A stretch of DNA of 8,610 nucleotides from Alphaproteobacteria bacterium (GCA_947497675.1 CANMHY010000019.1:1-8610); one strand, 5' to 3'. Numbered from the stretch's first letter, positions 1 to 7,095 are shown. The notes: generated by a model not told the origin, from the letters alone. Program-made: numbers and translations.

Positions 1-45
1 TTTCATTGCGCGCTCGAAATTGTTATCTTGTTCTTGACGGTTCAT
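1..45 (-). CDS. Start of an unidentified gene (5' end only, runs off left edge)
   Basis: An ATG at 45-43 on the minus strand opens a frame that stays open to the window edge and reads MNRQEQDNNFERAMK. It is preceded by a very good Shine-Dalgarno, AAGGAG at 58-53, with 7 bases to the ATG, which is the main reason to call it a gene. It has the same orientation as the T6SS operon and lies 238 bases past the tssG stop, so it could be the next operon member or the first gene of a separate unit. Fifteen hydrophilic residues are too few to assign a family. They do not look like the usual starts of ClpV or VgrG, but that is weak evidence. Confidence 0.6.
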   Translation of the reverse strand, partial: MNRQEQDNNFERAMK

Positions 46-283
46 TTTGGTTCTCCTTTTAGGGTTGATGTTCTAAAAAGAATAATCCAATGGCCGTCAC
101 CTGAATACTTTTATTTTTGAAAGTACAGAAAGAACGTTACAGTACCAAAAATTTTCTGAGGAATTTCTATTTTATGGAAAATAAAGTTAGCCCTTCTTTG
201 CCTTCCTTCAAGCGTTTTCCGGGCGTTGTTCTTCAGAATCTTCAGTTTTTTTTGGCGCACTTCATTAGGGAATTGTCGTCACT
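46..283. other. Gap between tssG and the next gene
   Basis: No convincing gene is seen on either strand. On the minus strand a frame from a GTG at 260 to a stop at 111 is open for 49 codons, but it has no ribosome binding site and a basic, low-complexity translation. The gap is much longer than the others downstream of the Hcp genes, so it could carry a promoter for the gene starting at 45, but no box pair stands out. No G+C-rich hairpin with a T-run is seen after the tssG stop. Confidence 0.5.
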
Positions 284-1315
284 TTACAATACTTCTGAAC
301 TGAGAGGATGAACGTTGACTTGCTGATCATCCTTGGTAAAGGGCTGTAATTTGAGCCAGGTGCTCCATCCAAGATAAGAAGATTTTCCAAGGTGAAGGTC
401 AGGGACTTCTTCTTTTTTAAGAATAAGATTTAAATCAAATGTAATTCCAAAACCAACATAAAGCATCGTTAAGTCACAGAGATTTTGAAAAGCATTTTGA
501 CCTCGAAAAAATGAGGTGAACTGAGAAAGAGAAAGGGGTCCCAGAACCAAGGTAATGGCGCCTATTTTATCCCATGCAGACTTTCCAAGAACACTGTTTT
601 GGCCCAGGAGATTAAATTTTCCGGAAGTGGTTCCCAAGCGTGTTTGTTGATCATCCTTGAAAGAAATCCATTTTCCTCTAAAATCTTTGACGTTAGCCGG
701 AATCTTAAAATAATGCTTTATAATATTTTGCAGTCCAGCTTTAGAAGGATAAGTTTCCCAAAATAAACCAGCCATTCCCACAAGGGCAGAATCTGAAAGA
801 CTAGACTGATTTTCAAAAAGGGGATTTCTAAATCCAAGCCCTATGAAAGTACGAAGCATTCTTCCAACGTTTGACTCAGAAGCTTTTACATCAGAGAGGT
901 TGGGACGATATTTTTTGCGAATGCGATAGAGAAGAGAGATGATTCGATGGTTAAAAATGTCTAAAAAATCTCGAAAAGCATAGTCTCTTGAGCGGAGCCG
1001 ATCTAAAAGGATTTGTGTGTAAGGTGTTGGTAGTGGCCCTTGTACACCAGCAATTCCTAGAAAGTTAACGGTCAAGATGGGAGGGGCATTTTCACGGGAG
1101 ATGAGAGAGGATAAATCACTTGAGGTGAACTCAAAAGTAGCGTTTGAATTAAAAAAAACAGATTCATTTTGTGGATCTGATGTCTCTCCTGGAGAAGATG
1201 TTCCTTTTTTAAGATGATTTAAGATACGTACCATTTGAACGAATTCAAATGCGTACGCTTCTTTATAAATTTGATCTTCTAAAGGAGGGGTTGTGTTCCG
1301 GAGATAGGTGGCCAT
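284..1315 (-). CDS. tssG: Type VI secretion baseplate protein TssG
   Basis: TssG (VasB/ImpH family) pairs with TssF and TssE to form the wedge of the T6SS baseplate in the cytoplasm, on which the sheath and tube assemble. The 343-residue product has the usual length and family landmarks. Near residues 90-135 is GPLPTPYTQILLDRLRSRD followed by FRDFLDIFNHRIISLLYRI. Around 215-240 is an LGxxxxxNLLGQNSVLG-type stretch, then LGPLSLSQFTSFF. LGWSTWL closes the domain near residues 315-321. The ATG at 1315 is preferred to the in-frame TTG at 1324. An AAGGA lies 11 bases before the ATG but only 2 bases before the TTG, and the protein then starts MATYLRN, as is usual. The start lies inside the 3' end of tssF (37-base overlap), which implies translational coupling. 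Confidence 0.95.
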   Translation of the reverse strand: MATYLRNTTPPLEDQIYKEAYAFEFVQMVRILNHLKKGTSSPGETSDPQNESVFFNSNATFEFTSSDLSSLISRENAPPILTVNFLGIAGVQGPLPTPYTQILLDRLRSRDYAFRDFLDIFNHRIISLLYRIRKKYRPNLSDVKASESNVGRMLRTFIGLGFRNPLFENQSSLSDSALVGMAGLFWETYPSKAGLQNIIKHYFKIPANVKDFRGKWISFKDDQQTRLGTTSGKFNLLGQNSVLGKSAWDKIGAITLVLGPLSLSQFTSFFRGQNAFQNLCDLTMLYVGFGITFDLNLILKKEEVPDLHLGKSSYLGWSTWLKLQPFTKDDQQVNVHPLSSEVL

Positions 1316-3093
1316 TGTTTCCAATATCCTTCTTGATTGATTTTCTTAATATTAAGTTGCGTAAAAGAATTTAGTGAAACATAGAGACCAAAAAATTGAT
1401 TTAAAACAGCTGTGAAAAGGAAAGGAGACTTACCTCCAGTTTTGCTCTCATCAAGGGTTAATGTAATTGAAATTCCCCGTGCAAAATTTCTCCAGGCCTC
1501 ATTCCCCATGCGCTCGACGCTATAAGAACAGTCCATTCCAACAAGAGAGTCTATTTCAGAACTACTTTCAGTATTTCCAAACTTTGTATAAAGGTTAAGA
1601 ATGCCCTGAAGTCTTTCTAAACTTTGGGAGGTGCTCGAGAGCGAAAGTTTGTTTAAAGAAAGTTGTGAGATTAGGGCCCATAGGGTTGCACCATCCGTGG
1701 GGGGATAAACGGGGGCCGCAGGACTTTTTAGACAGACAACACTGTGAATCGGGAAAGATTCATTGACTTCTAAAAGAGTTCCTGCTGGAAGCTCAGGAGC
1801 AAGAGAACGATTTGTGCATAATGTATAAGCAAAAATTGTTTCAAAGTTAGAGGAGAGGGATGGATTATAGTCCAAGGCCACGAAAGAAAGTTCAATATCT
1901 GTCCCTGGAAGACCTGGACGTTGACTTGGTGTGCGGCGTGAGCACCAAAAAAATTCTTGAGGCGTTGTGGAGGCCTCATAATCAAAAGAAAAATAGGGAG
2001 GAATTATTTTTGTTGTAATGCCATCAGAGGTAATTCCTTGAATTGAAATGAGAGAATGAATTTCGGTGGTGAGTTCACGTCTTTGATCTGGGACAAGGCG
2101 ATGTTCACTCGTGAACTGAGAAAGCTTAAAAGGCTCTGAAATTTTTTTGAAAATGTTAATAATAGGGGTGCAGCCCAAACAAAAATTATCCTTTGAAAGG
2201 CTCAATTTTAAGAGTGTTTCTATATTTGTAACGGGGATAAGAAGATCTATTGTTGTCTCTGCTTGAGACATATCAAGATTTGAGATATCAAAAAAGAAAA
2301 ATTTGTCTGTACAATAAAAATACTCAAGGAGAAGACCATAAGCAGGATGTGTTTGATTTGACTGTGGAAGAACTGTTTCTTGTTGGGAAAACCCTGCTGG
2401 AGTTAAAGAGTACTTTGGAAGAATGGTGACTTGTTCTCCCTCTTTAAGTGCAACACCTAAGGGCTTTTCTCCCTGAAAAATTGATTCGTAAAGGCTCGTT
2501 TGAAAGGCGTTCGTCCCTTTAATGTAAAAGCGCAGCGACTTACATCCGAGCGTTTTAAAAGAATCACCTGCAGCGTTAAGTCGGATGCGAAGACAATAGG
2601 GATCATTTGTAAAAAAATTTGGAAAATTATAAGACGTTGTTGTAACGAGAGAGGCATCCGAAACATCAATAGGCCATAATTCAACATCATAGCTTGTCTG
2701 AAATTGACATGTGACGCCTTCGTTCGCATAAGCAAAGAGGGATGTTTCTTTGGGAATAGAGAACCCAGACGTTAATTTTCCTTTGGAAGAATCTACTTGA
2801 AACTGTGCGACGCTGCAAGGAGGAATGGGGCTTGTAAATTGAGGATAGAGAGACTCTAAGAGAGCTGTTGAGATTATTGGAAACTCATTGTCGATGTCTT
2901 GTTGTAAAGAAGCTGTTAAAAAAGCAAAAGAATCAATAAGACGACTTACGTGAGGATCAGAGATTTCGTCATGTCCAATATCAAGACGCTTTGCTATTTT
3001 AGGATATTGCGACGCAAAACGTGCTCCCATATTTTTGAGATAACTTCTTTCACGTTCATAATACGTTAATAAATTTAAAAAAGAGTCTTTCAT
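1279..3093 (-). CDS. tssF: Type VI secretion baseplate protein TssF
   Basis: TssF (VasA/ImpG family) is the large wedge subunit of the T6SS baseplate, present in two copies per wedge in characterised systems and binding TssG and TssK. The N-terminus carries the family signature almost unchanged: YYERERSYLKNMGARFA at residues 11-27, then YPKIAKRL, DPHVSRLIDSFAFLTA at about 47-62, and DNEFPIISTALLESLYPQF at about 68-86. At 604 residues it is full length. The start is 11 bases after the tssE stop. No clear Shine-Dalgarno lies in that gap, so translation probably depends on ribosomes finishing tssE. The 3' end overlaps tssG. No transmembrane segment or signal peptide is evident, as expected for a cytoplasmic baseplate part. 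Confidence 0.97.
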   Translation of the reverse strand: MKDSFLNLLTYYERERSYLKNMGARFASQYPKIAKRLDIGHDEISDPHVSRLIDSFAFLTASLQQDIDNEFPIISTALLESLYPQFTSPIPPCSVAQFQVDSSKGKLTSGFSIPKETSLFAYANEGVTCQFQTSYDVELWPIDVSDASLVTTTSYNFPNFFTNDPYCLRIRLNAAGDSFKTLGCKSLRFYIKGTNAFQTSLYESIFQGEKPLGVALKEGEQVTILPKYSLTPAGFSQQETVLPQSNQTHPAYGLLLEYFYCTDKFFFFDISNLDMSQAETTIDLLIPVTNIETLLKLSLSKDNFCLGCTPIINIFKKISEPFKLSQFTSEHRLVPDQRRELTTEIHSLISIQGITSDGITTKIIPPYFSFDYEASTTPQEFFWCSRRTPSQRPGLPGTDIELSFVALDYNPSLSSNFETIFAYTLCTNRSLAPELPAGTLLEVNESFPIHSVVCLKSPAAPVYPPTDGATLWALISQLSLNKLSLSSTSQSLERLQGILNLYTKFGNTESSSEIDSLVGMDCSYSVERMGNEAWRNFARGISITLTLDESKTGGKSPFLFTAVLNQFFGLYVSLNSFTQLNIKKINQEGYWKQWPPISGTQPLL

Positions 3094-3104
3094 GAAATTA
3101 ATCG

Positions 3105-3623
3105 TTATGTTTGAGACGAGGTTAAAGCAACGCTGAAGGAAAGAGATTCTGTCATTTTATTTATGAGAAGATCTCCGCTGATATTGGCTTTCAGGGTTTG
3201 AGAAGATGGGACGAATTTTTCAAGAACGACCACGACATTTTTTAAACGGGTTTCGTAGTGTTCAATGGATGTTTTAATCAGAAAGGTATAATGACTCCAA
3301 GTGGCTTGATTTGTCACATCAAAATATGAAAAGTCAGGGAGTCCATAAAGTTCAGGATACCCTTTAAATTGATCGTTTTGAATGAGTGAATCAAAAACGG
3401 GAGCGGGAAGCGTGACACGTGTATTGAGTAAATTAGAAATTTCTCTGATGACAGAGGCCTGAAGCTCTTCCTTTGAGAGGTAACTTAAGGGGGGAGCTTC
3501 TTTTTCCTGATCTAGATTAAGGTCTTGCAGTTTCATAAATAAAGGAACAAAACTTCCCTCTTTCTTCCATTTTCCAAAAAGATTATCAGCGTTTTTTGTT
3601 AAAGGGATGACGTCTGATTTCAT
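3105..3623 (-). CDS. tssE: Type VI secretion baseplate protein TssE (gp25-like)
   Basis: TssE is the gp25/lysozyme-like-fold wedge protein that links the baseplate to the first sheath ring. The family core is visible: SVIREISNLLNTR at residues 57-69, ELYGLPDFSYFD at about 91-102, and YETRLKNVVVVL at 123-134. The 172-residue length is within the family range. An N-terminal extension of about 50 polar residues precedes the gp25-like core, which is common in TssE. The start follows the upstream hcp stop by only 14 bases, in a gap without a good Shine-Dalgarno (TTTTGTTCTTCC), so translation may be coupled to or reinitiated from the Hcp gene. An internal ATG at residue 30 is a less likely start because the longer frame fills the gap neatly. 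Confidence 0.9.
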   Translation of the reverse strand: MKSDVIPLTKNADNLFGKWKKEGSFVPLFMKLQDLNLDQEKEAPPLSYLSKEELQASVIREISNLLNTRVTLPAPVFDSLIQNDQFKGYPELYGLPDFSYFDVTNQATWSHYTFLIKTSIEHYETRLKNVVVVLEKFVPSSQTLKANISGDLLINKMTESLSFSVALTSSQT

Positions 3624-3637
3624 GGAAGAACAAAATT

Positions 3638-4261
3638 CTATTTCACGACAGCATTGGTGGTGAGATCAAACCCAGCAGCAACTTTACCACTTGCCGTTCC
3701 AGTATCTGCCACTGGAAAATAAGTTACTTTTATCGTATCAAATCCAAATCCAATGGTTGAAACAATTTGACCCTCAAAAAAAGAAGATATACGACAGTTG
3801 GTTAGATCAATTTGAGAGTCGACCTGAGCTGTTGCTCCGATGTTTCTGAGAAAGTATAGAGATACGTTTCCCACATTAGCACCGTTACACACACTTTGTA
3901 TGACGGTTTCAACAAAGGCATCATCGGGACAGACGACAATGAGGTCTTCAATGATAACATTTCCACTCGCTTGGAGCTGACCGTCTTTTCCCTCGACGGA
4001 TTTTCTACGAGCTGCAAAAGAAAATCCATAAACTTCAATGGCCTTTGAAACAGATCCGGCTGATGATGTTCCAGGAATGTTTGCAATCGTGATAAGAATA
4101 GAAGGAGCTTCGTTAATCCCTTCATCTTTACCAGAAAGAGCCACGACTTTTTTAATGGCAGCAGGTAAAGTTGGATCTTCAAGGGTCGACGTAAAATCAC
4201 CTGCCTCAGCAAGCGTTTGATTCAAAAGAAAGGAGGCGTTTGGGACAGTTAAACTAGCCAT
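3638..4261 (-). CDS. hcp: Hcp-like T6SS tube protein, second paralogue (TssD)
   Basis: Hcp forms hexameric rings that stack into the inner tube expelled by sheath contraction. The 207-residue product is divergent, but the order of Hcp elements is recognisable. ILITIANIPG at residues 55-64 is the first strand. IEVYGFSFAARRKS at 75-88 matches the usual IxxxxWSWGxS segment. VIIEDLIVVCPDD at 102-114 matches the VxxxxxxK region, VIQSVCNGANVGNVSLYFLRN at about 120-140 the helix and loop, and LTNCRISSF then FDTIKVTYFP the C-terminal strands. A position between tssC and tssE is canonical for hcp. Compared with standard Hcp (about 160-170 residues) it has an extra N-terminal segment of roughly 50 residues. 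It has its own ribosome binding site (GGAG at 4271-4268, 6-base spacing). It is clearly related to the gene just upstream. No signal peptide is present. The Hcp call rests on motif order plus context. Confidence 0.75.
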   Translation of the reverse strand: MASLTVPNASFLLNQTLAEAGDFTSTLEDPTLPAAIKKVVALSGKDEGINEAPSILITIANIPGTSSAGSVSKAIEVYGFSFAARRKSVEGKDGQLQASGNVIIEDLIVVCPDDAFVETVIQSVCNGANVGNVSLYFLRNIGATAQVDSQIDLTNCRISSFFEGQIVSTIGFGFDTIKVTYFPVADTGTASGKVAAGFDLTTNAVVK

Positions 4262-4282
4262 GGTATTCTCCGTATTGTTTTA

Positions 4283-4296
4283 AAACGTGAACGTTT
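4283..4296. repeat. Small palindrome in the gap between the two Hcp genes
   Basis: AAACGT and ACGTTT flank two bases (GA), giving a 14-base inverted repeat in the 62-base gap 22 bases before the second hcp start. It could fold in the mRNA or bind a dimeric protein. It is too short to be more than suggestive, and no T-run follows it on the minus strand that would make it a terminator. Confidence 0.4.
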
Positions 4297-4323
4297 GTTT
4301 CTTTTTAAGAAGGGTTTCCCATT

Positions 4324-4821
4324 TTATTTGGTTGCTGACGTACTAACGTTTGTGGAAGCTGATGTTTTTCCAGTTGCTTTTTGATTTTGACCGATGGAAG
4401 CACGTGTTTGTTTTAAGCTGTCAAAAGTCATCGTAAAGGAACACAAACCACCATCTCTATCTCCTTGCATTGCCCACTCAATGATATAAACATTGGTGAG
4501 GACGAGAACGCGTTGTGTTTGCGCCGTTTTTCCATCAGAAATGAGTTCTGTCATTGTAATGGTTCCTAAGTTATTTCCGTTACAAAGAGCTTGAAGTGCC
4601 ATTGGCGTCACACTTCCAAAAGGGGCAATAACCGTAATGGGTGATATTCCAGGATTTGTAAGATTACGATTTCCAGAACGTGTCGGACGGAAAGCATTTT
4701 TGATAATAATATCAGGATATTTTTCTATCCGAACAGCATTCGTAAATCCAGTTGTTGCAACATTTCCAGCAAGAAGACTTGCTTGAGAGGACTGTAAAAC
4801 AACGTTAACATTATTACCCAT
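4324..4821 (-). CDS. hcp: Hcp-like T6SS tube protein, first paralogue (TssD)
   Basis: This 165-residue protein has the length of standard Hcp and lies directly after tssC. Its C-terminal half aligns without gaps to the neighbouring Hcp-like protein: CNGNNLG at 80-86 against CNGANVG at 125-131, TAQ 19 residues after the Cys in both, and LTN 28 residues after the Cys in both, followed by a final strand (SFTMTFDSLKQT). The region SPITVIAPFGSVTPMALQALCNG corresponds to the strand-helix part of Hcp. The N-terminal half is less typical: the usual WSWG-like segment is not clear (KYPDIIIKNAFRP may replace it). The tail from about residue 140 is Ser/Thr/Lys-rich and probably disordered. It has a good ribosome binding site (AGGAG at 4835-4831, 9-base spacing). 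The family call is less secure than for the next gene and depends partly on that paralogy. Confidence 0.65.
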   Translation of the reverse strand: MGNNVNVVLQSSQASLLAGNVATTGFTNAVRIEKYPDIIIKNAFRPTRSGNRNLTNPGISPITVIAPFGSVTPMALQALCNGNNLGTITMTELISDGKTAQTQRVLVLTNVYIIEWAMQGDRDGGLCSFTMTFDSLKQTRASIGQNQKATGKTSASTNVSTSATK

Positions 4822-4842
4822 GGTTCTTTTCTCCTGCTGTGG

Positions 4843-4861
4843 TTTTCAGAAAATCTGAAAA
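4843..4861. repeat. Hairpin-forming inverted repeat between tssC and the first hcp
   Basis: TTTTCAGA and TCTGAAAA (8-base perfect arms) flank three bases in the 91-base gap between the tssC stop and the first hcp start, just upstream of the hcp ribosome binding site. In the hcp mRNA this gives a short A+U-rich stem-loop. On the plus strand it is followed by a T-run and so resembles an intrinsic terminator, but no plus-strand gene feeds into it. In the operon direction the T-run would lie on the wrong side. An RNA-processing, stability or translation-control element for hcp is a reasonable guess. Confidence 0.5.
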
Positions 4862-4912
4862 TTTTTTATCGTTTTTTATTTTTTATAACATTATCCCCCT
4901 GAACTTAGACGA

Positions 4913-6394
4913 TCAACCTCCCGCAGGTGGGGGAAGAGTCGCAACGAGTCTTAAAGAGGCTGTCAGTTCTTCAAGTTGGAAATGAGGCCTTAAAAAGACA
5001 GTTGCTTTATAGTTTCCTGGACTTCCAGGGACATCAAAGACATCAACGCGTGCTTCTCTCAAAGGATACTCGGCCTTCAATTCTTCCGGTGCATTATCAT
5101 TGAGCAATACATAATTCGCAATCCATGTCTGAAGATAACTTTCAACATTATCTTTCGTCATGAAGCTGCCAATTTTATCACGCATAATGGACTTGATATA
5201 ATGGGCAAAACGTGATGCTGCAAGAATGTAAGTGATACGTGCAGAAAGTTGTGCATTGGAATTTGCTTCTGCTGTATTGTAAACGAGGGGTTCTTGAACA
5301 GTTTGTGCTCCAAAAAATGCAGCTTTGTTAGTCCCTTTACAATAACATAGAGCAATAAATCCAAGATCGCTCAACTCTTTTTCACGCCGATCGGTAATCG
5401 CTATTTCGGTGGGGCATTTTAAAGCAATATCACCTTCTGTCGTTTTAAAGGTATAAGCAGGAAGTCCTTCCACGAGTCCGCCGCCTTCAACGCCACGTAT
5501 GGCAGCCGTCCAACTATAAAGAAAGAAGGCATTCGTAATGCGTTGTCCTAAAGCATAAGCTGTATTTCCCCAGCAGAATTTTGTATTATCGGTCCCTGTA
5601 ACATCTTCAACGAAATTCATACCGTCGACAGGAACTGTATTAGGACCATAGGGAAGACGCATTAGAACACGTGGCAATGTCAAAACAACATATCTGGAAT
5701 CTTCGGTTTGACGGAAAGCATTCCAAGCTGCATATTCCACACTGTCGAAAATACTTGCAAGGTCGCGCGGAACACCCAGATTGGTAAAGGTATCCAAGTT
5801 AAACATGGTTGGATCTGCAGCTGCAATGAAAGGTGCAAAGGCCGCTGCCGCAACACCTGACATTTTGCTTAAAAACGCCATATCTTGAGGGTTAGGTCCA
5901 AAATCATAGTCACCAATTAAGCAAGAATAAGGATTTCCACCAAAAGTGCCATATTCTTCTTCATAGATTTTTTTGAACAGTTGGCTTTGGTCAAATTCAA
6001 CAGCCTTTTGAAGATCATCAAGAAGTTCATCTTTTGTTGCATGAAGAACACGTAACTTCAATTCTGTGCCCGTAAAAGTATTTACGACAAGATAATTGAG
6101 ACCACGCCATGAACCTTCCAATGCAGAGAACTGAGGGTCATGTAAAACCAAGTTAATCTGATTGGATAGGAGAGTGTCAATTGCTTGGATACGTTGGTTA
6201 ATAAAAGCAACTGTATCTGTTGTTGTCACTTGTCCTTGTTCTTGAATTTGGTTGATAAACTCTTCGACCATCTGGCGTGCATAAGGAACCTGAGAAGGAT
6301 CTCTGGCTAATTTACCAGTTTGGATCATTTGGTCTAAGAAATTTCCAGCGGGCGCCGCGGTTGTTGTCCCTGAAGTTTGTGTTGGATCAGCCAT
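4913..6394 (-). CDS. tssC: Type VI secretion sheath large subunit TssC
   Basis: TssC (VipB/ImpD family) forms heterodimers with TssB that polymerise into the contractile cytoplasmic sheath. The 493-residue protein is full length. It shows the conserved HDPQFSALEGSWRGLNYLV at about 85-103, KKIYEEEYGTFGGNPYSCL at 141-159, GDYDFGPNPQD at about 161-171, SVEYAAWNAFRQTEDSRYV near 220-237, LMRLPYG, and the C-terminal FLRPHFQLEELTASLRLVA typical of TssC. The N-terminus is a short polar Thr/Ala-rich lead. The ribosome binding site GGGGAG (6409-6404) lies 9 bases before the ATG, which supports this start. It follows tssB by 73 bases in the same direction. No frameshift or missing core block is seen. 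Confidence 0.98.
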   Translation of the reverse strand: MADPTQTSGTTTAAPAGNFLDQMIQTGKLARDPSQVPYARQMVEEFINQIQEQGQVTTTDTVAFINQRIQAIDTLLSNQINLVLHDPQFSALEGSWRGLNYLVVNTFTGTELKLRVLHATKDELLDDLQKAVEFDQSQLFKKIYEEEYGTFGGNPYSCLIGDYDFGPNPQDMAFLSKMSGVAAAAFAPFIAAADPTMFNLDTFTNLGVPRDLASIFDSVEYAAWNAFRQTEDSRYVVLTLPRVLMRLPYGPNTVPVDGMNFVEDVTGTDNTKFCWGNTAYALGQRITNAFFLYSWTAAIRGVEGGGLVEGLPAYTFKTTEGDIALKCPTEIAITDRREKELSDLGFIALCYCKGTNKAAFFGAQTVQEPLVYNTAEANSNAQLSARITYILAASRFAHYIKSIMRDKIGSFMTKDNVESYLQTWIANYVLLNDNAPEELKAEYPLREARVDVFDVPGSPGNYKATVFLRPHFQLEELTASLRLVATLPPPAGG

Positions 6395-6467
6395 TCTATC
6401 GTACTCCCCGTCTCGTTTAGATTTTTTACTTTGTTTGAATGAAGAACGTATTTATCGTAAATTTATA

Positions 6468-7016
6468 CTAACTGGATGATTTTGGTTGAACATCACCTGG
6501 TTTTGCATCTGCAGCCGCATCTTCAGCTTGAACTTCGCTTTGTAAACTTTTTTGTAAAGCTGAACTTGCTATAATTTCTTGGAGATAGCCATCTAAAGTA
6601 TCATTTCCATCTAACTTTGTTAAGAGATCAGAAAGATGTTGACGCGCAGTCAAAAGCTGATTGAGCTCTGGCACTTGGCGTGCAATGCTCGCCGGATTGA
6701 AATCATCCATTGTGTTAAACGCCAGAAGAATATTTAACTCTCCTCCTTGATTCGTGAGAACATTTGGAACGCGCAAAGGAAGCGTTGGTGCCATTTTTCC
6801 CATGATTGTATTAAAGTTACCTGTATCAATTTCAGTAAATTTACGGTCTTTAAGCTTGGAGGGTGGATTTAAAGGAACGCCTAAAAGATCAGCCATAATT
6901 CCAACAACAAAAGGCAGTTGTTTCATAATAATAGCATCACCAATTTCAACATCATATGTAATTTCTACACGTGGCGGGCGAATCTTCTCAAGAAGATGTT
7001 GGGTACTTTCTGTCAT
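6468..7016 (-). CDS. tssB: Type VI secretion sheath small subunit TssB
   Basis: TssB (VipA/ImpC family) is the small partner of TssC in the contractile sheath. In characterised systems the contracted sheath is recycled by ClpV, which acts through TssC. Family landmarks are RPPRVEITYDVEIGD at residues 13-27, LPFVVGIMADLLG at 34-46, and LKDRKFTEIDTGNFNTIM at 55-72. The C-terminal helix-rich part begins near residue 110. At 182 residues it is a normal length, with a short acidic, Ala/Ser-rich tail. The start is supported by GGGAG (7026-7022) five bases upstream. It is the first gene of the operon. The gap behind it contains a long inverted repeat at 7058-7095 that could control the operon. Confidence 0.97.
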   Translation of the reverse strand: MTESTQHLLEKIRPPRVEITYDVEIGDAIIMKQLPFVVGIMADLLGVPLNPPSKLKDRKFTEIDTGNFNTIMGKMAPTLPLRVPNVLTNQGGELNILLAFNTMDDFNPASIARQVPELNQLLTARQHLSDLLTKLDGNDTLDGYLQEIIASSALQKSLQSEVQAEDAAADAKPGDVQPKSSS

Positions 7017-7057
7017 AGCAGCTCCCAGTATTTTTATTGGTTGTTTCTACTTTGGCT

Positions 7058-7095
7058 ATATCTTTTACATTCTATAAAGATACTGTAAAAGATAT
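7058..7095. promoter_or_regulatory. Perfect 12-bp inverted repeat upstream of tssB (candidate operator)
   Basis: ATATCTTTTACA (7058-7069) and TGTAAAAGATAT (7084-7095) are exact reverse complements around a 14-base spacer, 42 bases upstream of the tssB ATG. Read in the operon direction, the arms contain TTTACA and TAAAAG separated by 16 bases, each matching four or more positions of the -35 and -10 consensus. A protein bound to the repeat would therefore cover a possible tssB promoter. It is not a typical intrinsic terminator: the arms are A+T-rich and no T-run follows on either strand. A hairpin in the 5' leader, with transcription starting further upstream, is the alternative. The repeat itself is certain; its role is inferred. 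Confidence 0.55.

Noticed and set aside
111..260. Minus-strand 49-codon frame starting at GTG between tssG and the next gene
   Set aside because: No ribosome binding site, basic low-complexity translation with no recognisable motif.
117..311. Plus-strand 64-codon frame running into the tssG 3' end
   Set aside because: No upstream ribosome binding site, overlaps tssG antisense, translation looks like chance.
1316..1324. TTG start of tssG three codons upstream of the ATG
   Set aside because: The AAGGA would be only two bases from the TTG. The ATG at 1315 has usable spacing and gives the usual MATYL-like start.
4843..4870. Intrinsic terminator on the plus strand (hairpin plus T-run)
   Set aside because: No plus-strand gene lies upstream; the surrounding genes are all on the minus strand. 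Kept only as an inverted repeat.
6754..7077. Plus-strand 107-codon frame antisense to tssB
   Set aside because: It is the complement of strongly conserved TssB sequence, with no family motif and no ribosome binding site.
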